From assembly GCF_900112155.1 (NCBI RefSeq), contig NZ_FOKQ01000032.1, positions 1 through 46,732 on the forward strand: a stretch of DNA of 46,732 bases, in the 5' to 3' direction. Numbering within the stretch: position 1 is the stretch's first letter; each line of letters starts with the position of its first letter. Of the stretch, positions 16,050 to 24,641 are shown in pieces. The position numbers and the translations under genes were made by a program. The DNA comes from Hominimerdicola alba. Lineage in GTDB: Bacteria; Bacillota; Clostridia; Oscillospirales; Ruminococcaceae. The notes under the pieces are model-generated. The model searched no databases. It saw only the letters and a list, made by a program, of their open reading frames with translations, and was not told the origin of the DNA.

Positions 16050-16646
16050 TTATGCCTGTTCACTCAGCTTAATAATTGCATCTCTCATGCGGTTAACATC
16101 ATCAAGGCTCTTGGACAGTCTGTTAACGTCAGACTGCAGGGTCTCGGATGCTTCACCCAGAGTAGCATTGATATTCGCGATCATTGCATCAAGTATGCTC
16201 TGTCTTTTATTGTTGGCATCTGCAATTATGTTTTCAGCCTCAGCTCTTGCGCGGCTGAGTATGTCCTCAGCGTCCTGATTTGCTCTGTCCACCTGCTCCT
16301 TTACATACTGCTCAGCTCTTGCGATTATAGCTTCCTGAGAAACAAGCTTGTCAGCCTCTGCTCTTGCTTCCTTCATAACGTTTTCTTTCTCGCTTGTAGC
16401 TGAATTCCTGATAGCATCTGCTTCCTGCTTTGCAGTTTCCAGGATAGCCTTTCTCTGAACTTCCAGCTCCTGAGCTCTCTTTATCTCGGGAGGGATACTC
16501 ATTCTAACTTCATCTACCAGTTCGTGGAGCTGATCGCCGTCTACCATTTTTTTATTTGAAAAAGGTACGGTCGCGCCGTTATCGATAGTTTCGTCTATTC
16601 TTTCCAGCAGGTCATTCATTGGGGTATAATCGATGTTTTCACTCAT
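16050..16646 (-). CDS. Coiled-coil protein (DivIVA / ATP synthase b-subunit-like)
   Basis: A 198-aa, almost wholly helical protein. Residues ~55-150 are a long coiled coil rich in Ala, Glu and Lys (AKQEADAIRNSATSEKENV, ARAEADKLVSQEA, ARAEAENIIADANNK), like the b subunit of F-type ATPase or DivIVA-type scaffolds. It has no membrane segment. It is the third gene of the rsmD-coaD operon, 38 nt after coaD. Such a protein is often found after coaD in Clostridia and is usually annotated only by resemblance; a role in the division or cell-pole scaffold is inference. The ATG at 16646 has AAAGGAAG upstream. Confidence 0.75.
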   Translation of the reverse strand: MSENIDYTPMNDLLERIDETIDNGATVPFSNKKMVDGDQLHELVDEVRMSIPPEIKRAQELEVQRKAILETAKQEADAIRNSATSEKENVMKEARAEADKLVSQEAIIARAEQYVKEQVDRANQDAEDILSRARAEAENIIADANNKRQSILDAMIANINATLGEASETLQSDVNRLSKSLDDVNRMRDAIIKLSEQA

Positions 16647-16684
16647 AGTAATACTTCCTTTCATTTGCCCCGTACTTCTCGGGG

Positions 16685-17179
16685 TTATTTATCCTCAGGC
16701 TTATAGAGCCTGTTTTTTATCATTTCAAGCACCTCGGGTGAAACAAAGCCCGAAATATCTCCGCCGAAGCTTGCTATCTCCTTGACCACGCTGGACGAAA
16801 GGAACATATTCTCCCCCGCGGTGGTAAGAAATACTGTTTCGGCATCATTGTAAAGCTTCTTATTGGCAAGCGCCATCTGAAATTCATACTCAAAATCAGA
16901 GACCGCACGCAGACCCTTGACGATGACCTCAGCACCTGTCATTTTAAGATAATCAGCCAGCAGACCATCATAGCAGTCTACCACCACATTATCAAGTCCC
17001 TTGGTCACGGCGATTATCATCTCTATCCTCTCTTTGGTAGAGAATATCGCCTTGTTCTTGCTTCTGTTAAAGCTGACCAGTACTATGACCCTGTCAAAAA
17101 GCTTTGAAGCACGTTCGATTATATCCAGATGTCCCAGCGTAACGGGGTCAAAGCTACCCGGGCATACAGCGATCTTCAT
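16685..17179 (-). CDS. coaD: Phosphopantetheine adenylyltransferase
   Basis: A 164-aa enzyme catalysing 4'-phosphopantetheine + ATP to dephospho-CoA, the fourth step of CoA synthesis. The nucleotidyltransferase signature is CPGSFDPVTLGHLDIIERA (the TxGH motif) at the N-terminus. VKGLRAVSDFEYEFQMALAN and LSSSVVKEIASFGGDISGFV are typical CoaD segments. The length is normal for the family. It starts 2 nt after the rsmD stop, consistent with translational coupling. Confidence 0.96.
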   Translation of the reverse strand: MKIAVCPGSFDPVTLGHLDIIERASKLFDRVIVLVSFNRSKNKAIFSTKERIEMIIAVTKGLDNVVVDCYDGLLADYLKMTGAEVIVKGLRAVSDFEYEFQMALANKKLYNDAETVFLTTAGENMFLSSSVVKEIASFGGDISGFVSPEVLEMIKNRLYKPEDK

Positions 17180-17181
17180 AT

Positions 17182-17730
17182 TTACTCTTCCTCTGTCGGT
17201 ATTTTAAAAATTGTAACGGCTATCTTGCCGTACTTATAACGCTTGTGTTTTTTCAGCCTGCCGTACTCATCGGCAAGTTCAAGCTCTTTTTCGTGTTCGC
17301 AGACTACTATCGCTCTGTCACTGAGATGAGCATCTATACTGCCCAGAACTTTCTCGATGATACCCTTGTTGTAAGGCGGGTCAAGCAGAACGATGTCAAA
17401 CCGCCCCTTTGCCACTTTAAGGTAATCGAGGCTGTCCATGTTCAGCACACGGGATTCAGCAGTAAGCTTGCAGTCATTGATATTTTCCTTTATGACCGCT
17501 ACTGCCGCAGCATTATTGTCAACAAAAACGCAGTGCTTTGCGTCACGGCTGAGGGCTTCAATACCCATCTGACCGCTGCCCGCAAAAAGGTCAAGTACCT
17601 GTGCACCGGGCACATCAAACTGTATCGCAGAAAAAACTGCTTCCTTGACCATATCAGTGGTTGGTCTTGTATCAAGGCTCTCAAGCGTTTTCAGCTTTTT
17701 GCCTCTTCTTGAACCTGTTATTACTCTCAT
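17182..17730 (-). CDS. rsmD: 16S rRNA (guanine(966)-N2)-methyltransferase
   Basis: A 182-aa SAM-dependent methyltransferase. MRVITGSRRGKKL and the TRPTTDMVKEAVFSAI motif are RsmD hallmarks. DLFAGSGQMGIEALSR is the SAM-binding motif I and LLDPPYNKG is the catalytic DPPY motif. It methylates G966 of 16S rRNA during 30S assembly. It is first in the rsmD-coaD operon, an arrangement conserved widely in bacteria. GGAG precedes the ATG. Confidence 0.96.
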   Translation of the reverse strand: MRVITGSRRGKKLKTLESLDTRPTTDMVKEAVFSAIQFDVPGAQVLDLFAGSGQMGIEALSRDAKHCVFVDNNAAAVAVIKENINDCKLTAESRVLNMDSLDYLKVAKGRFDIVLLDPPYNKGIIEKVLGSIDAHLSDRAIVVCEHEKELELADEYGRLKKHKRYKYGKIAVTIFKIPTEEE

Positions 17731-17758
17731 AAAAACTCTCCTAGACTCTGATATTACT

Positions 17759-17787
17759 ATTATACATTATTTCTCTGCTTTTGTCCA
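17759..17787 (-). promoter_or_regulatory. Promoter of the rsmD-coaD operon
   Basis: TGGACA, 17 bp, TATAAT on the minus strand, ~20 nt before the rsmD ATG. Confidence 0.75.
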
Positions 17788-17874
17788 GTATATTTTTCAC
17801 TTTTTTTATAATTTTCACAAACTTTCTCCTATATTTCTTCAATATCGCGATACGATAACATAATATCGCACAGA

Positions 17875-17911
17875 AAGGCACTCCCGAAGTTCGGAAGTGC
17901 CGATTTTTCTT
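17875..17911. terminator. Hairpin between SDR gene and rsmD operon
   Basis: GGCACTCCCGAA/TTCGGAAGTGCC, a near-perfect stem. The better T-run (ATTTTTCTT) is on the plus strand, but the only gene ending towards it is the minus-strand SDR gene, so it probably works in both directions. Confidence 0.7.
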
Positions 17912-17969
17912 ATATTAGAATCTTATAATACCAATGATATAAAATATCAATAACGCGCAAAACAGGCTA

Positions 17970-18728
17970 TCAGATCTTTTTGTCTGACTGAAGCTGTCCG
18001 GTTGCAGCAAGTATCAGGCGGCGGGGAGAAAGCTGTGCTGCCTTTGTTGCAACAGCAAGAGTCTTCTCCGGAACAATTATCATTTTTCCTGCAAACATAC
18101 CCTCAACCGCACGCTTAGCACAGTATTCAGCTGAAATAGATTTCACACCGAACTGAGCATTAGCCACGGAATTGAACTCGGTGTCAACAGGTCCGGGGCA
18201 AAGGGCTGATATCTTCACACGGCTTCCAGCCATTTTTAACTCCTCATAGATAGCTCCCGTAAGACTGGTAACATAGGCTTTTGTTGCGTAATAGGTCGCC
18301 ATGAGGGGACCGCCCGGCATAAGACCCGCCGAAGACGCAACATTGAGGATATATCCCCTGTCTTCTGCCTTGAAGTCCTGCAAAAACAGCTTTGTAAGGA
18401 TATGAACTGCTGTAACATTGGTATCAATCATGCGAAGCTCATCTTCAAGGGGTATCTTATCGAAGTCGCCGAGCTTGCCGAAACCTGCATTGTTTACAAG
18501 CACAGTAACTCTTTCTCCGCTGACCTCTTCATGCAGTCGAATGCATTCTTCCTCACGCGAAAGGTCACAAACTATGACTCTGCTGTCGTGAAGCTCTGCA
18601 GCAAGCTCACGAAGTCTGTCCTCACGGCGGGCTGTCAGTATCACCCTGAATCCGCGGATGTCAAGTTCTCTTGCGATTTCTCTGCCGATGCCCGAGCTGG
18701 CACCTGTGACTAAAGCCGTCCTTGCCAT
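17970..18728 (-). CDS. Short-chain dehydrogenase/reductase
   Basis: A 252-aa classical SDR. The cofactor-binding TGASSGIG is at residues 8-15, LVNNAG at ~77-82, catalytic Ser at 132-133, and YYATK with Tyr146 and Lys150. ARREDR after the second strand suggests a preference for NADP(H). CPGPVDTEF is the typical PG motif. It resembles the DltE/YqjQ-like group of SDRs that act on lipids or steroids, but the substrate is unknown. It is monocistronic, with a consensus promoter. Confidence 0.88.
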   Translation of the reverse strand: MARTALVTGASSGIGREIARELDIRGFRVILTARREDRLRELAAELHDSRVIVCDLSREEECIRLHEEVSGERVTVLVNNAGFGKLGDFDKIPLEDELRMIDTNVTAVHILTKLFLQDFKAEDRGYILNVASSAGLMPGGPLMATYYATKAYVTSLTGAIYEELKMAGSRVKISALCPGPVDTEFNSVANAQFGVKSISAEYCAKRAVEGMFAGKMIIVPEKTLAVATKAAQLSPRRLILAATGQLQSDKKI

Positions 18729-18760
18729 ACTATCAGTCCTTTCAATAATAATATAACTAT

Positions 18761-18789
18761 ATTATACAGCTGGAAGTACCGATTGTCAA
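18761..18789 (-). promoter_or_regulatory. Consensus promoter of the SDR gene
   Basis: TTGACA, 17 bp, TATAAT on the minus strand, ~32 nt before the ATG. Confidence 0.8.
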
Positions 18790-18840
18790 CAGTTACAGTT
18801 TTCTAAATAAATAACCTTACAGAATATTAACACCCAATAC

Positions 18841-18875
18841 AAAAAGACACCCCTGCCATTATAAGCAGGAGTGTC
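18841..18875 (-). terminator. Terminator of the 543-aa exported protein gene
   Basis: GACACTCCTGC/GCAGGGGTGTC hairpin with a T5 tract on the minus strand. Confidence 0.85.
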
Positions 18876-18912
18876 GTTGATTCAATTATTCAGTCTGATG
18901 GAATATTTGTTA

Positions 18913-20544
18913 TTATGCAGGCTGATCAGAAGAGCTCTCTGTTGCGGTCTCATTCTCAAAAGCTTCCCAGTCAAAATCGTCATCATCGTAATCATACTGA
19001 CTGCCGCTGCTGTAGGAAGAAGTGGAACCACCGAACATAGAATTGTACATCTCATCGCCCAGAGTTTCCTTGAGCTTGTTCATGAAGCCCTCAGTATCGC
19101 AGGTAGTCAGATACTCGTTCATCTGCTCCTCATCAAGAGCATTGTAGATCTTAGCATCGCCGCCGGGAACTTCAACGTCGGAAGCCTCGGTCTTCTTGCT
19201 TGTCATGTTAAGAGTGAAAGCATTCTCACCATTAAAACCGAAGTCAAAGGAAATATTTACATCATCAGCAGTAGAAGTAGACTTGATCTCCATCCATGCA
19301 GACTTGAAATCTTCCTCGTTGGATTCAATATCAATCCTGATAGTACCTGCGAAGTTCTCGCCAACATTCTTCATATCAGAAATTGTGTAAACTATCTTAG
19401 CAGTCTGCTCTTCACCCTCAAGAACAGAAACAGTGTAAGTACCGTTAACGGTATCATTCTCGCTCTTCAGTGCGCCGTAAATGCTTACATTGCTGTCATC
19501 GCTAGAGAAATTCATATCCATACCTTCAGCATTATCGTTGCTTACGGTAATTACCTTTAACTCGCCCTCTTCATCAGTAGGCTTCAGGGTGAAACCAGTG
19601 AACTCGCCGTCACCGTTCTCATATGTCTCGAGTACAACAGTACCCTCGCCGTCGATCTCGCCTTTAACTTCTTCGAGCATCTTGTCGATGGTCTCTTCGT
19701 AGCTGGGTGTCTGTACAGAATCATCACTGTACTTAGCGGTCTGCTGATTAGCAGCTTCCATACCCTGATCGTACAGCTTCTTGAAATTCTCATCAGTCTT
19801 TGCCTTTTCAAGAATTGCGGTAGCAACTTTCTGACCGTCAGCTACTGTCAGTTCATAGGACTTGGAAGTATACTCATAAGAAACACCATCGATATCGCCG
19901 GTCTTCTTGCCTTCCTCCTTAGCCTCGGGGAAGTTATCCTTAAATACCTTCTCATATTCCTTGAGATCAGCCTCAAATGCCTCAGTATCGAAGTCTATAT
20001 TCTCAGCAGTCTGAGCATACTGACTAAGATCCATACCCATGGATTCCTTCAGGTAATCCTCAGCTTCTGACTTGTTTACCTTGATATATGCGTCAGACAG
20101 TTCGGGAACTCTTACATACATTTCATCGCTGTTTTCTCTGCTGTATACCTGATTAACAGTTACCAGCTTCTCGCCGCCATATGTCAGAACGATATCGCCG
20201 CCTTCATTTCCGCCTTTCTGCTGGCTGGAAACGGACATACCGATCTCCTTGGGAGCAACGCCCATCTGATTTGTAAGAGCAGGACCGAAGCTTACGCTGA
20301 AACTGCCCTCATAAGCATAGTCAACTTCGCCCTTAGCGATATCAGCAGCTCTGCCGATAGTATTGCTGATGTTATCAGCCATAACACTCAGCTTAGGGGA
20401 AACAACGATAGAGCTCTGGCTCTTTGTCTTCTCGTTATCCTTATCTGCGTTTTTGTTTAAAACAAAATAACCAACGCCGGAGCCGACTACTGCGACACCG
20501 AGTACACCTGCCAATACGGGTGTAAGTACATTCTTCTTTACCAT
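18913..20544 (-). CDS. Large membrane-anchored exported protein, unknown function
   Basis: A 543-aa protein with an N-terminal membrane segment (about residues 5-29, VLTPVLAGVLGVAVVGSGVG) and a long acidic extracellular part. The C-terminal ~40 residues are a disordered Ser/Asp/Glu-rich tail (SSYSSGSQYDYDDDDFDWEAF). The body is rich in beta-strand-like alternation with GDIDGVSYEY and GTVVLETY segments, resembling the uncharacterised extracellular proteins common in Ruminococcus. No catalytic motif was found. The ATG at 20544 has AGGAGG at 7-8 nt; an in-frame ATG 57 nt upstream lacks such a site. It is monocistronic. Confidence 0.78.
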   Translation of the reverse strand: MVKKNVLTPVLAGVLGVAVVGSGVGYFVLNKNADKDNEKTKSQSSIVVSPKLSVMADNISNTIGRAADIAKGEVDYAYEGSFSVSFGPALTNQMGVAPKEIGMSVSSQQKGGNEGGDIVLTYGGEKLVTVNQVYSRENSDEMYVRVPELSDAYIKVNKSEAEDYLKESMGMDLSQYAQTAENIDFDTEAFEADLKEYEKVFKDNFPEAKEEGKKTGDIDGVSYEYTSKSYELTVADGQKVATAILEKAKTDENFKKLYDQGMEAANQQTAKYSDDSVQTPSYEETIDKMLEEVKGEIDGEGTVVLETYENGDGEFTGFTLKPTDEEGELKVITVSNDNAEGMDMNFSSDDSNVSIYGALKSENDTVNGTYTVSVLEGEEQTAKIVYTISDMKNVGENFAGTIRIDIESNEEDFKSAWMEIKSTSTADDVNISFDFGFNGENAFTLNMTSKKTEASDVEVPGGDAKIYNALDEEQMNEYLTTCDTEGFMNKLKETLGDEMYNSMFGGSTSSYSSGSQYDYDDDDFDWEAFENETATESSSDQPA

Positions 20545-20647
20545 AATGCTACCTCCTGAAGGTTTTGTCTGTGTTATTCTCTCTTTCTTGCCTACCGACA
20601 TCAGACACCTGTTCTCTCAAAAGGAGTCTGTGTCTTACTGCAACTTA

Positions 20648-20676
20648 AATATAACATATTTTTAAATTACTGTCAA
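20648..20676 (-). promoter_or_regulatory. Promoter of the 543-aa exported protein gene
   Basis: TTGACA, 17 bp, TATATT on the minus strand; leader of ~95 nt. Confidence 0.75.
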
Positions 20677-20789
20677 TAGTGAATATATTACAAATTATCT
20701 CACATTAGTAACTTGGATTAGGGCAATTTCGGGCATTTGCGACAACACGGCGACATCAAAATGATAACAGAGTGACAGTTATGTGACGG

Positions 20790-23297
20790 TCAGTCTCTGA
20801 CATCTACGCCGTAGCTTCCGCACAGAGTTTTGAGTGCAAGTTTGAAACCGAGACCTATGGTTTTTACTTTCCAGCCGTTCTTGTTGTATATCTCCAGAGC
20901 AACTACAGAGCGCTCGTCATCGAGGCCGGGTATCTCATAGTTGCAAAGTTCTTTACCGCCGCAGCTTATACGGACTGTAGGCTTGCTTACGCGGCTGAAT
21001 TCCTGTCCTTCCTTATCTCCGTATATGGCAAATGCCACAGCCAGCTTGGTAATATCTGCATCCAGTTTTGAAAGCTCGACTGTAAACATTCTTGTATGCT
21101 GAGGGTGATTGTTCACTGCTTTGTCTACGGAAGCTTTCTGTCCGAAGAATACAAGATCGGCATCGCTCCTTACCTTGCCGCTGTCGTTCAGCAGGAATAT
21201 ATAACCGTCGATATCAAGACCTTCTTCAGCCTGATAATCCATGTCTATCACAAGCATCTGGGACGCATATTCATTAAGGTCAAACCTTGCACCGCTTACA
21301 AGATTTACAGCGCCGCTTTCCTCAGCATCTGTGATGTCCTCCGGAGAAACATCGATTATCTCGTCATCGGAAGTATCGTTCTGCTCTCCGACTACCTCGG
21401 CAGCCGCTTCCGGGATATTATCATCCGTTTCTGCTGCGACGATTTCAGGCTCCTGCTCGATAGCGGGGATTTCCTCAGCTACAGGTTCTTCTGACACAAT
21501 TTCAGGTTCAGATTCAACAACAGGAATTTCCTCAGCTACAGGTTCTTCTGACACAGTTTCGAGTTCAGACTCAATAGCAGAAAAAACCTCAACTACTTGC
21601 TCTTCCGATGCAATTTCAGATACGGGAGTGGAAATTTCCACAATTACTGGTTCTTCAACCACTGCATCAAGTTCTGTAGCAGAGATTTCCTCAACTACCG
21701 GCTCTTCTGCTACGATTTCAGGTTCGGACTCGGGAGCCGTAATTTCTTCAACTGCGGGCTGTGCAGATTCAATCTCGGGCTCATATTCAGGGATAGCGGC
21801 TTCTTCAACTACAGGCACTTCTGCAGCGATTTCAAGTTCAGGCTCAACGGCGGGAATCTCTTCTACTACAGTTTCCGCCTTTGCGACAACCGCCTGCGGA
21901 ACTGCCGCTGTACCGGGTTCTGCAATGCTGCCGAAACGAACGCTTTCACCCAACTGTTTCATGCGGGCAAACATCGCTTTTTCGGCGCCTTTTTCCATAT
22001 CCTCAGCAGTGAACTGCTTTTCGGCATGAATACATATAATATTGCCTGCATGGTCTATCTCCAGCACACAGCTGAAAATATCCTGCTGAGCTGAGCTTTT
22101 CATCATCGTAGCCTTGATGTAGCCGTTTCTGTCATTGCGGACAGTCTCGGTATCTATCATTTGACCGAAATTGCAAAGCTGAGCTGTTAGTCCCGATTCT
22201 GCCGCCTCAGATGAGGTCATAGTTATTATCTCGCAGTCAAAGTCGTCCGAACAGCCTTCATATAGGGTGAATCCCACATCGTTCAGGGTAAGTCTGTTCT
22301 TGTCCTCACCCCTGAGCACCGAATAATCGTCCGCAGTTATGCAGACTTCATCAGCTATCTCGAACTCCATAGGCTTGCGCTCCGGTTCTTCAAGAAGAAT
22401 AAAATCAGCGCCGTTAGTTTTTGCATAATGTTCAGCGGTACTGCCCTTGCAGCCGCCTATAACAACGTCTTTGCCTGCAAATCCCCTGCCAAGGACTATG
22501 TTCTTTTTTAGGATATCGACTTCTCTGAGATCAGCACACTCCATAAGCGCACCATCGCTTATCTCCAAAAATACAGGGAGAAGTGTCAGCTTTTCGATAT
22601 TTTTACAGCTGAGTTTTTCAAGCACTGTCACACCGCCGATCGCCGATGCATCATTCAGGGATATCATAAACTTTTCTGCCAGATTTTTTTCCCATTCGAT
22701 ACCGTTCCTGTCAGTTATGGAAAGTCTGCCGTCCTTGAACAAAAGTGCCGCGCTGTCCTCGGAATAGCTTTCGCCTGCAAAATTCAGCTGCCAGAAGACC
22801 TGACTGCCGTTTTTAAAACCTCTGCGCTCAAAACCGAAAGTGCCCGAAGTCTGCTCACCCTCCGAATAGGAGCTGCGTGTAACCGTTATATCAAGCTTAT
22901 CAGCGATATCAGTATTTGCAAAAAGATCAGCTACAGCTTTAAGCTTGCTTTCAGCAGTATCATCGATTGCAGATACTATCTTATAGGAAAGACAATCAGC
23001 CCTGCCATGTGCACCAATAGTACACTTCATTTCATCGAAAACACTTTTATCCTCAGCATTCAGTGATGCAGGATCACTGCCGGACCACGCCATGAAAAGC
23101 ATCTGCGGCAGATCAGTCTCGCCGCCCTCTTTCGCGAAAATCAGCCCGTCCTCGTCACGGACTGTCCTTACACCGGATGCACTGTCAAAATCCACACCTG
23201 TGATGCCGTTATTCGCAAGCACCTCCGCGAGTATGTCATCATTTATCTTATATGTTACAAGTCCGCACTGTGTTCCGCTCAAATTTATGTTATCCAT
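20790..23297 (-). CDS. LRR-like / acidic repeat / TerD-domain fusion protein
   Basis: An 835-aa cytosolic protein with no signal peptide. Residues ~1-215 are an unrecognised N-terminal region. About 225-310 resemble BspA-type LRR_5 repeats (EISDGALMECADLREVDI and VVIGGCKGSTAEHYAK). About 315-450 form a second unknown domain. About 476-629 are Glu/Pro/Val tandem repeats of ~20 aa (variants of SEPEIVSEEPVAEEIPA). Residues ~660-835 are a TerD domain: ARFDLNEYASQMLVIDMDYQ, GLDIDGYIFLLNDSGKV, SDADLVFF, and a VVALEIYNKNGWKVKTIGLGF ending. TerD proteins bind Ca2+ and are linked to tellurite or chemical stress and phage resistance; no other ter gene is nearby. AAGGAGG is 9 nt before the ATG at 23297. 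It is monocistronic. Confidence 0.85.
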   Translation of the reverse strand: MDNINLSGTQCGLVTYKINDDILAEVLANNGITGVDFDSASGVRTVRDEDGLIFAKEGGETDLPQMLFMAWSGSDPASLNAEDKSVFDEMKCTIGAHGRADCLSYKIVSAIDDTAESKLKAVADLFANTDIADKLDITVTRSSYSEGEQTSGTFGFERRGFKNGSQVFWQLNFAGESYSEDSAALLFKDGRLSITDRNGIEWEKNLAEKFMISLNDASAIGGVTVLEKLSCKNIEKLTLLPVFLEISDGALMECADLREVDILKKNIVLGRGFAGKDVVIGGCKGSTAEHYAKTNGADFILLEEPERKPMEFEIADEVCITADDYSVLRGEDKNRLTLNDVGFTLYEGCSDDFDCEIITMTSSEAAESGLTAQLCNFGQMIDTETVRNDRNGYIKATMMKSSAQQDIFSCVLEIDHAGNIICIHAEKQFTAEDMEKGAEKAMFARMKQLGESVRFGSIAEPGTAAVPQAVVAKAETVVEEIPAVEPELEIAAEVPVVEEAAIPEYEPEIESAQPAVEEITAPESEPEIVAEEPVVEEISATELDAVVEEPVIVEISTPVSEIASEEQVVEVFSAIESELETVSEEPVAEEIPVVESEPEIVSEEPVAEEIPAIEQEPEIVAAETDDNIPEAAAEVVGEQNDTSDDEIIDVSPEDITDAEESGAVNLVSGARFDLNEYASQMLVIDMDYQAEEGLDIDGYIFLLNDSGKVRSDADLVFFGQKASVDKAVNNHPQHTRMFTVELSKLDADITKLAVAFAIYGDKEGQEFSRVSKPTVRISCGGKELCNYEIPGLDDERSVVALEIYNKNGWKVKTIGLGFKLALKTLCGSYGVDVRD
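21412..21870 (-). repeat. In-frame tandem repeats coding an acidic linker
   Basis: About eight degenerate units of ~60 bp encode Glu-, Val-, Pro- and Ala-rich segments (for example EPVAEEIP, EPVVEEIS) joining the middle and TerD domains. Two neighbouring units near 21460-21560 are almost identical in DNA, pointing to recent duplication. Such linkers are usually extended and may vary in copy number between strains. Confidence 0.8.
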
Positions 23298-23371
23298 TGT
23301 CGTTATCCTCCTTATTCTGCGAGAAACTTTCTCTATGACCACTCAACTGCGTCAAAGAGCTTATCATTTGT

Positions 23372-23400
23372 ATTATATCATAATCAACAACAAAAGTAAA
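23372..23400 (-). promoter_or_regulatory. Promoter of the TerD fusion gene
   Basis: TTTACT, 17 bp, TATAAT on the minus strand; leader of ~68 nt. Confidence 0.7.
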
Positions 23401-23628
23401 GATACTGTGAAAAAAATATTGAATTTTCCACTTTGTCTGTTTTATAGTAACGATGCAGAACTCTTCAAAAATATGCGACCGCATTCCATCGCACTATTTG
23501 GGTACCGAACGTATGCAAAACTCTCCTGCCTTGTACATAATAAAAACCAACTCGCACACCAGACAGATTTCGTATACCAAATCTACCAACTGATACCAAA
23601 TGCATAACAACGTCTGCCCGAGGGAAAC

Positions 23629-23656
23629 AAAAAACCCCGACTTGCGTCGAGGTTTT
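23629..23656 (-). terminator. Orphan terminator in the 23.3-24.0 kb gap
   Basis: AAAACCTCGAC/GTCGGGGTTTT with a GCAA tetraloop and T-run on the minus strand. No convincing minus-strand gene lies upstream of it. The surrounding gap holds the two promoters and, at 23690-23800, a less AT-rich patch with short overlapping ORFs that I cannot support as genes. Confidence 0.65.
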
Positions 23657-23944
23657 CTGCGAAGTATAGAAGTATATATGAAGAAAAAATATGAGGATCT
23701 CTTAGTTGCTTTCCTGCCTTCATTCCCTCGTCCCGCCATAGCTTTTGACCATGGTCGAGACGAAAGAAGAGGTGGAGAAATTGGAGAAAAAAATATATGA
23801 AAAAAAGTTATTATCAAATGTTCTTTATAGCTCTCTTTATCTTGTCTATATCATACTCTGTATATTTGATAGTTATGTGAAAACTTAAAAAAATATAAGC
23901 GAAAATGCCAAAGACATTTCCATGAAAAAAAGCATAAAAATCCC

Positions 23945-23973
23945 TTTACAAATCGGCACAGATTTGTTATAAT
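23945..23973 (+). promoter_or_regulatory. Promoter of the DUF5662 / GGDEF genes
   Basis: TTTACA, 17 bp, TATAAT. A small GCGCC/GGCGC hairpin (23985-23999) sits at the start of the ~65-nt leader. Confidence 0.75.
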
Positions 23974-24044
23974 AGATAGAGAAAAGCGCCTTAGCGGCGC
24001 GAAAATTACGAAAATCATCACGAAAATTAAGGAAGTGTTCAGCT

Positions 24045-24587
24045 ATGGACCGTGTCACCCGTGAAAAAGCACTGAAGCATTTCAGGACAGTCACACGTCA
24101 CCGCCATGAGGTTATGAAGAACTGTTTCCGTGCAGGTATACCCCTACAGGGGCTTACCCACGATCTGTCTAAATTCTCGATCGAAGAATTCTCTTACGGA
24201 GTAAAATATTTCCAGGGCAACCGCTCACCACATGAAGGTGAAAGGGACGAATACGGATTTTCATACGCATGGATGCACCACAAGGGTCGCAACAAGCACC
24301 ATTTTGAGTACTGGACTGACTACGACCCCGTGACAAGGGTGATGAGTCCCGTGAAAGTGCCGATAAAATATGTCAAAGAGATGTTCTGCGACAGGGTTGC
24401 GGCAAGCAAGATTTATATGAAAGATAAGTATGATGACGGTTCTGCGCTGGCTTATTTCATGAAAGGCAAAAAAAGCCGTATGATACACCCCGAGACTTCG
24501 GCTATGCTGGAAAAACTTCTTGTGATGCTGAAAAACAATGGTGAACGCCGTACTTTCGCATATATCAGAAAACTCAGGGATTACTGA
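24045..24587 (+). CDS. DUF5662 family protein
   Basis: A 180-aa soluble protein. The His-rich core (THDLSKFSIEEF at about residues 37-48, and MHHKGRNKHHFEYW at ~78-91) is typical of the DUF5662 family, whose pattern of HD plus HH pairs suggests a metal-binding, HD-like site. The family is common in Firmicutes and phages, with no assigned function. AAGGAAG lies 9 nt before the ATG. The GGDEF gene begins 55 nt downstream without a terminator between, so the two may be co-transcribed. Confidence 0.8.
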   Translation: MDRVTREKALKHFRTVTRHRHEVMKNCFRAGIPLQGLTHDLSKFSIEEFSYGVKYFQGNRSPHEGERDEYGFSYAWMHHKGRNKHHFEYWTDYDPVTRVMSPVKVPIKYVKEMFCDRVAASKIYMKDKYDDGSALAYFMKGKKSRMIHPETSAMLEKLLVMLKNNGERRTFAYIRKLRDY

Positions 24588-24641
24588 TATAAAGCAGTTT
24601 CGTATGAGAGACAACATATCACACGCAAAGGGATGAAAGCC

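Noticed and set aside
18871-19560. 229-aa ORF on the plus strand
   Set aside because: Shadow of the exported 543-aa protein gene on the opposite strand; its composition follows the antisense codons.
21241-22029. Long Ser/Thr-rich ORF on the plus strand
   Set aside because: It is the antisense of the acidic tandem repeats in the TerD fusion gene. No ribosome binding site or promoter.
20790-23297. Tellurite-resistance (ter) operon
   Set aside because: Only one TerD domain in a large fusion is present; no terA, terB, terC, terE or terZ gene is nearby.
23494-23817. 107-aa ORF on the minus strand
   Set aside because: It crosses the orphan terminator hairpin (the RRKPRRKSGFF segment is the hairpin itself), has no ribosome binding site and an unnatural composition.
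23678-23884. Two short overlapping plus-strand ORFs, one ending in a hydrophobic helix
   Set aside because: No ribosome binding site for either, and no recognised similarity. Kept only as a possible relic in the findings.
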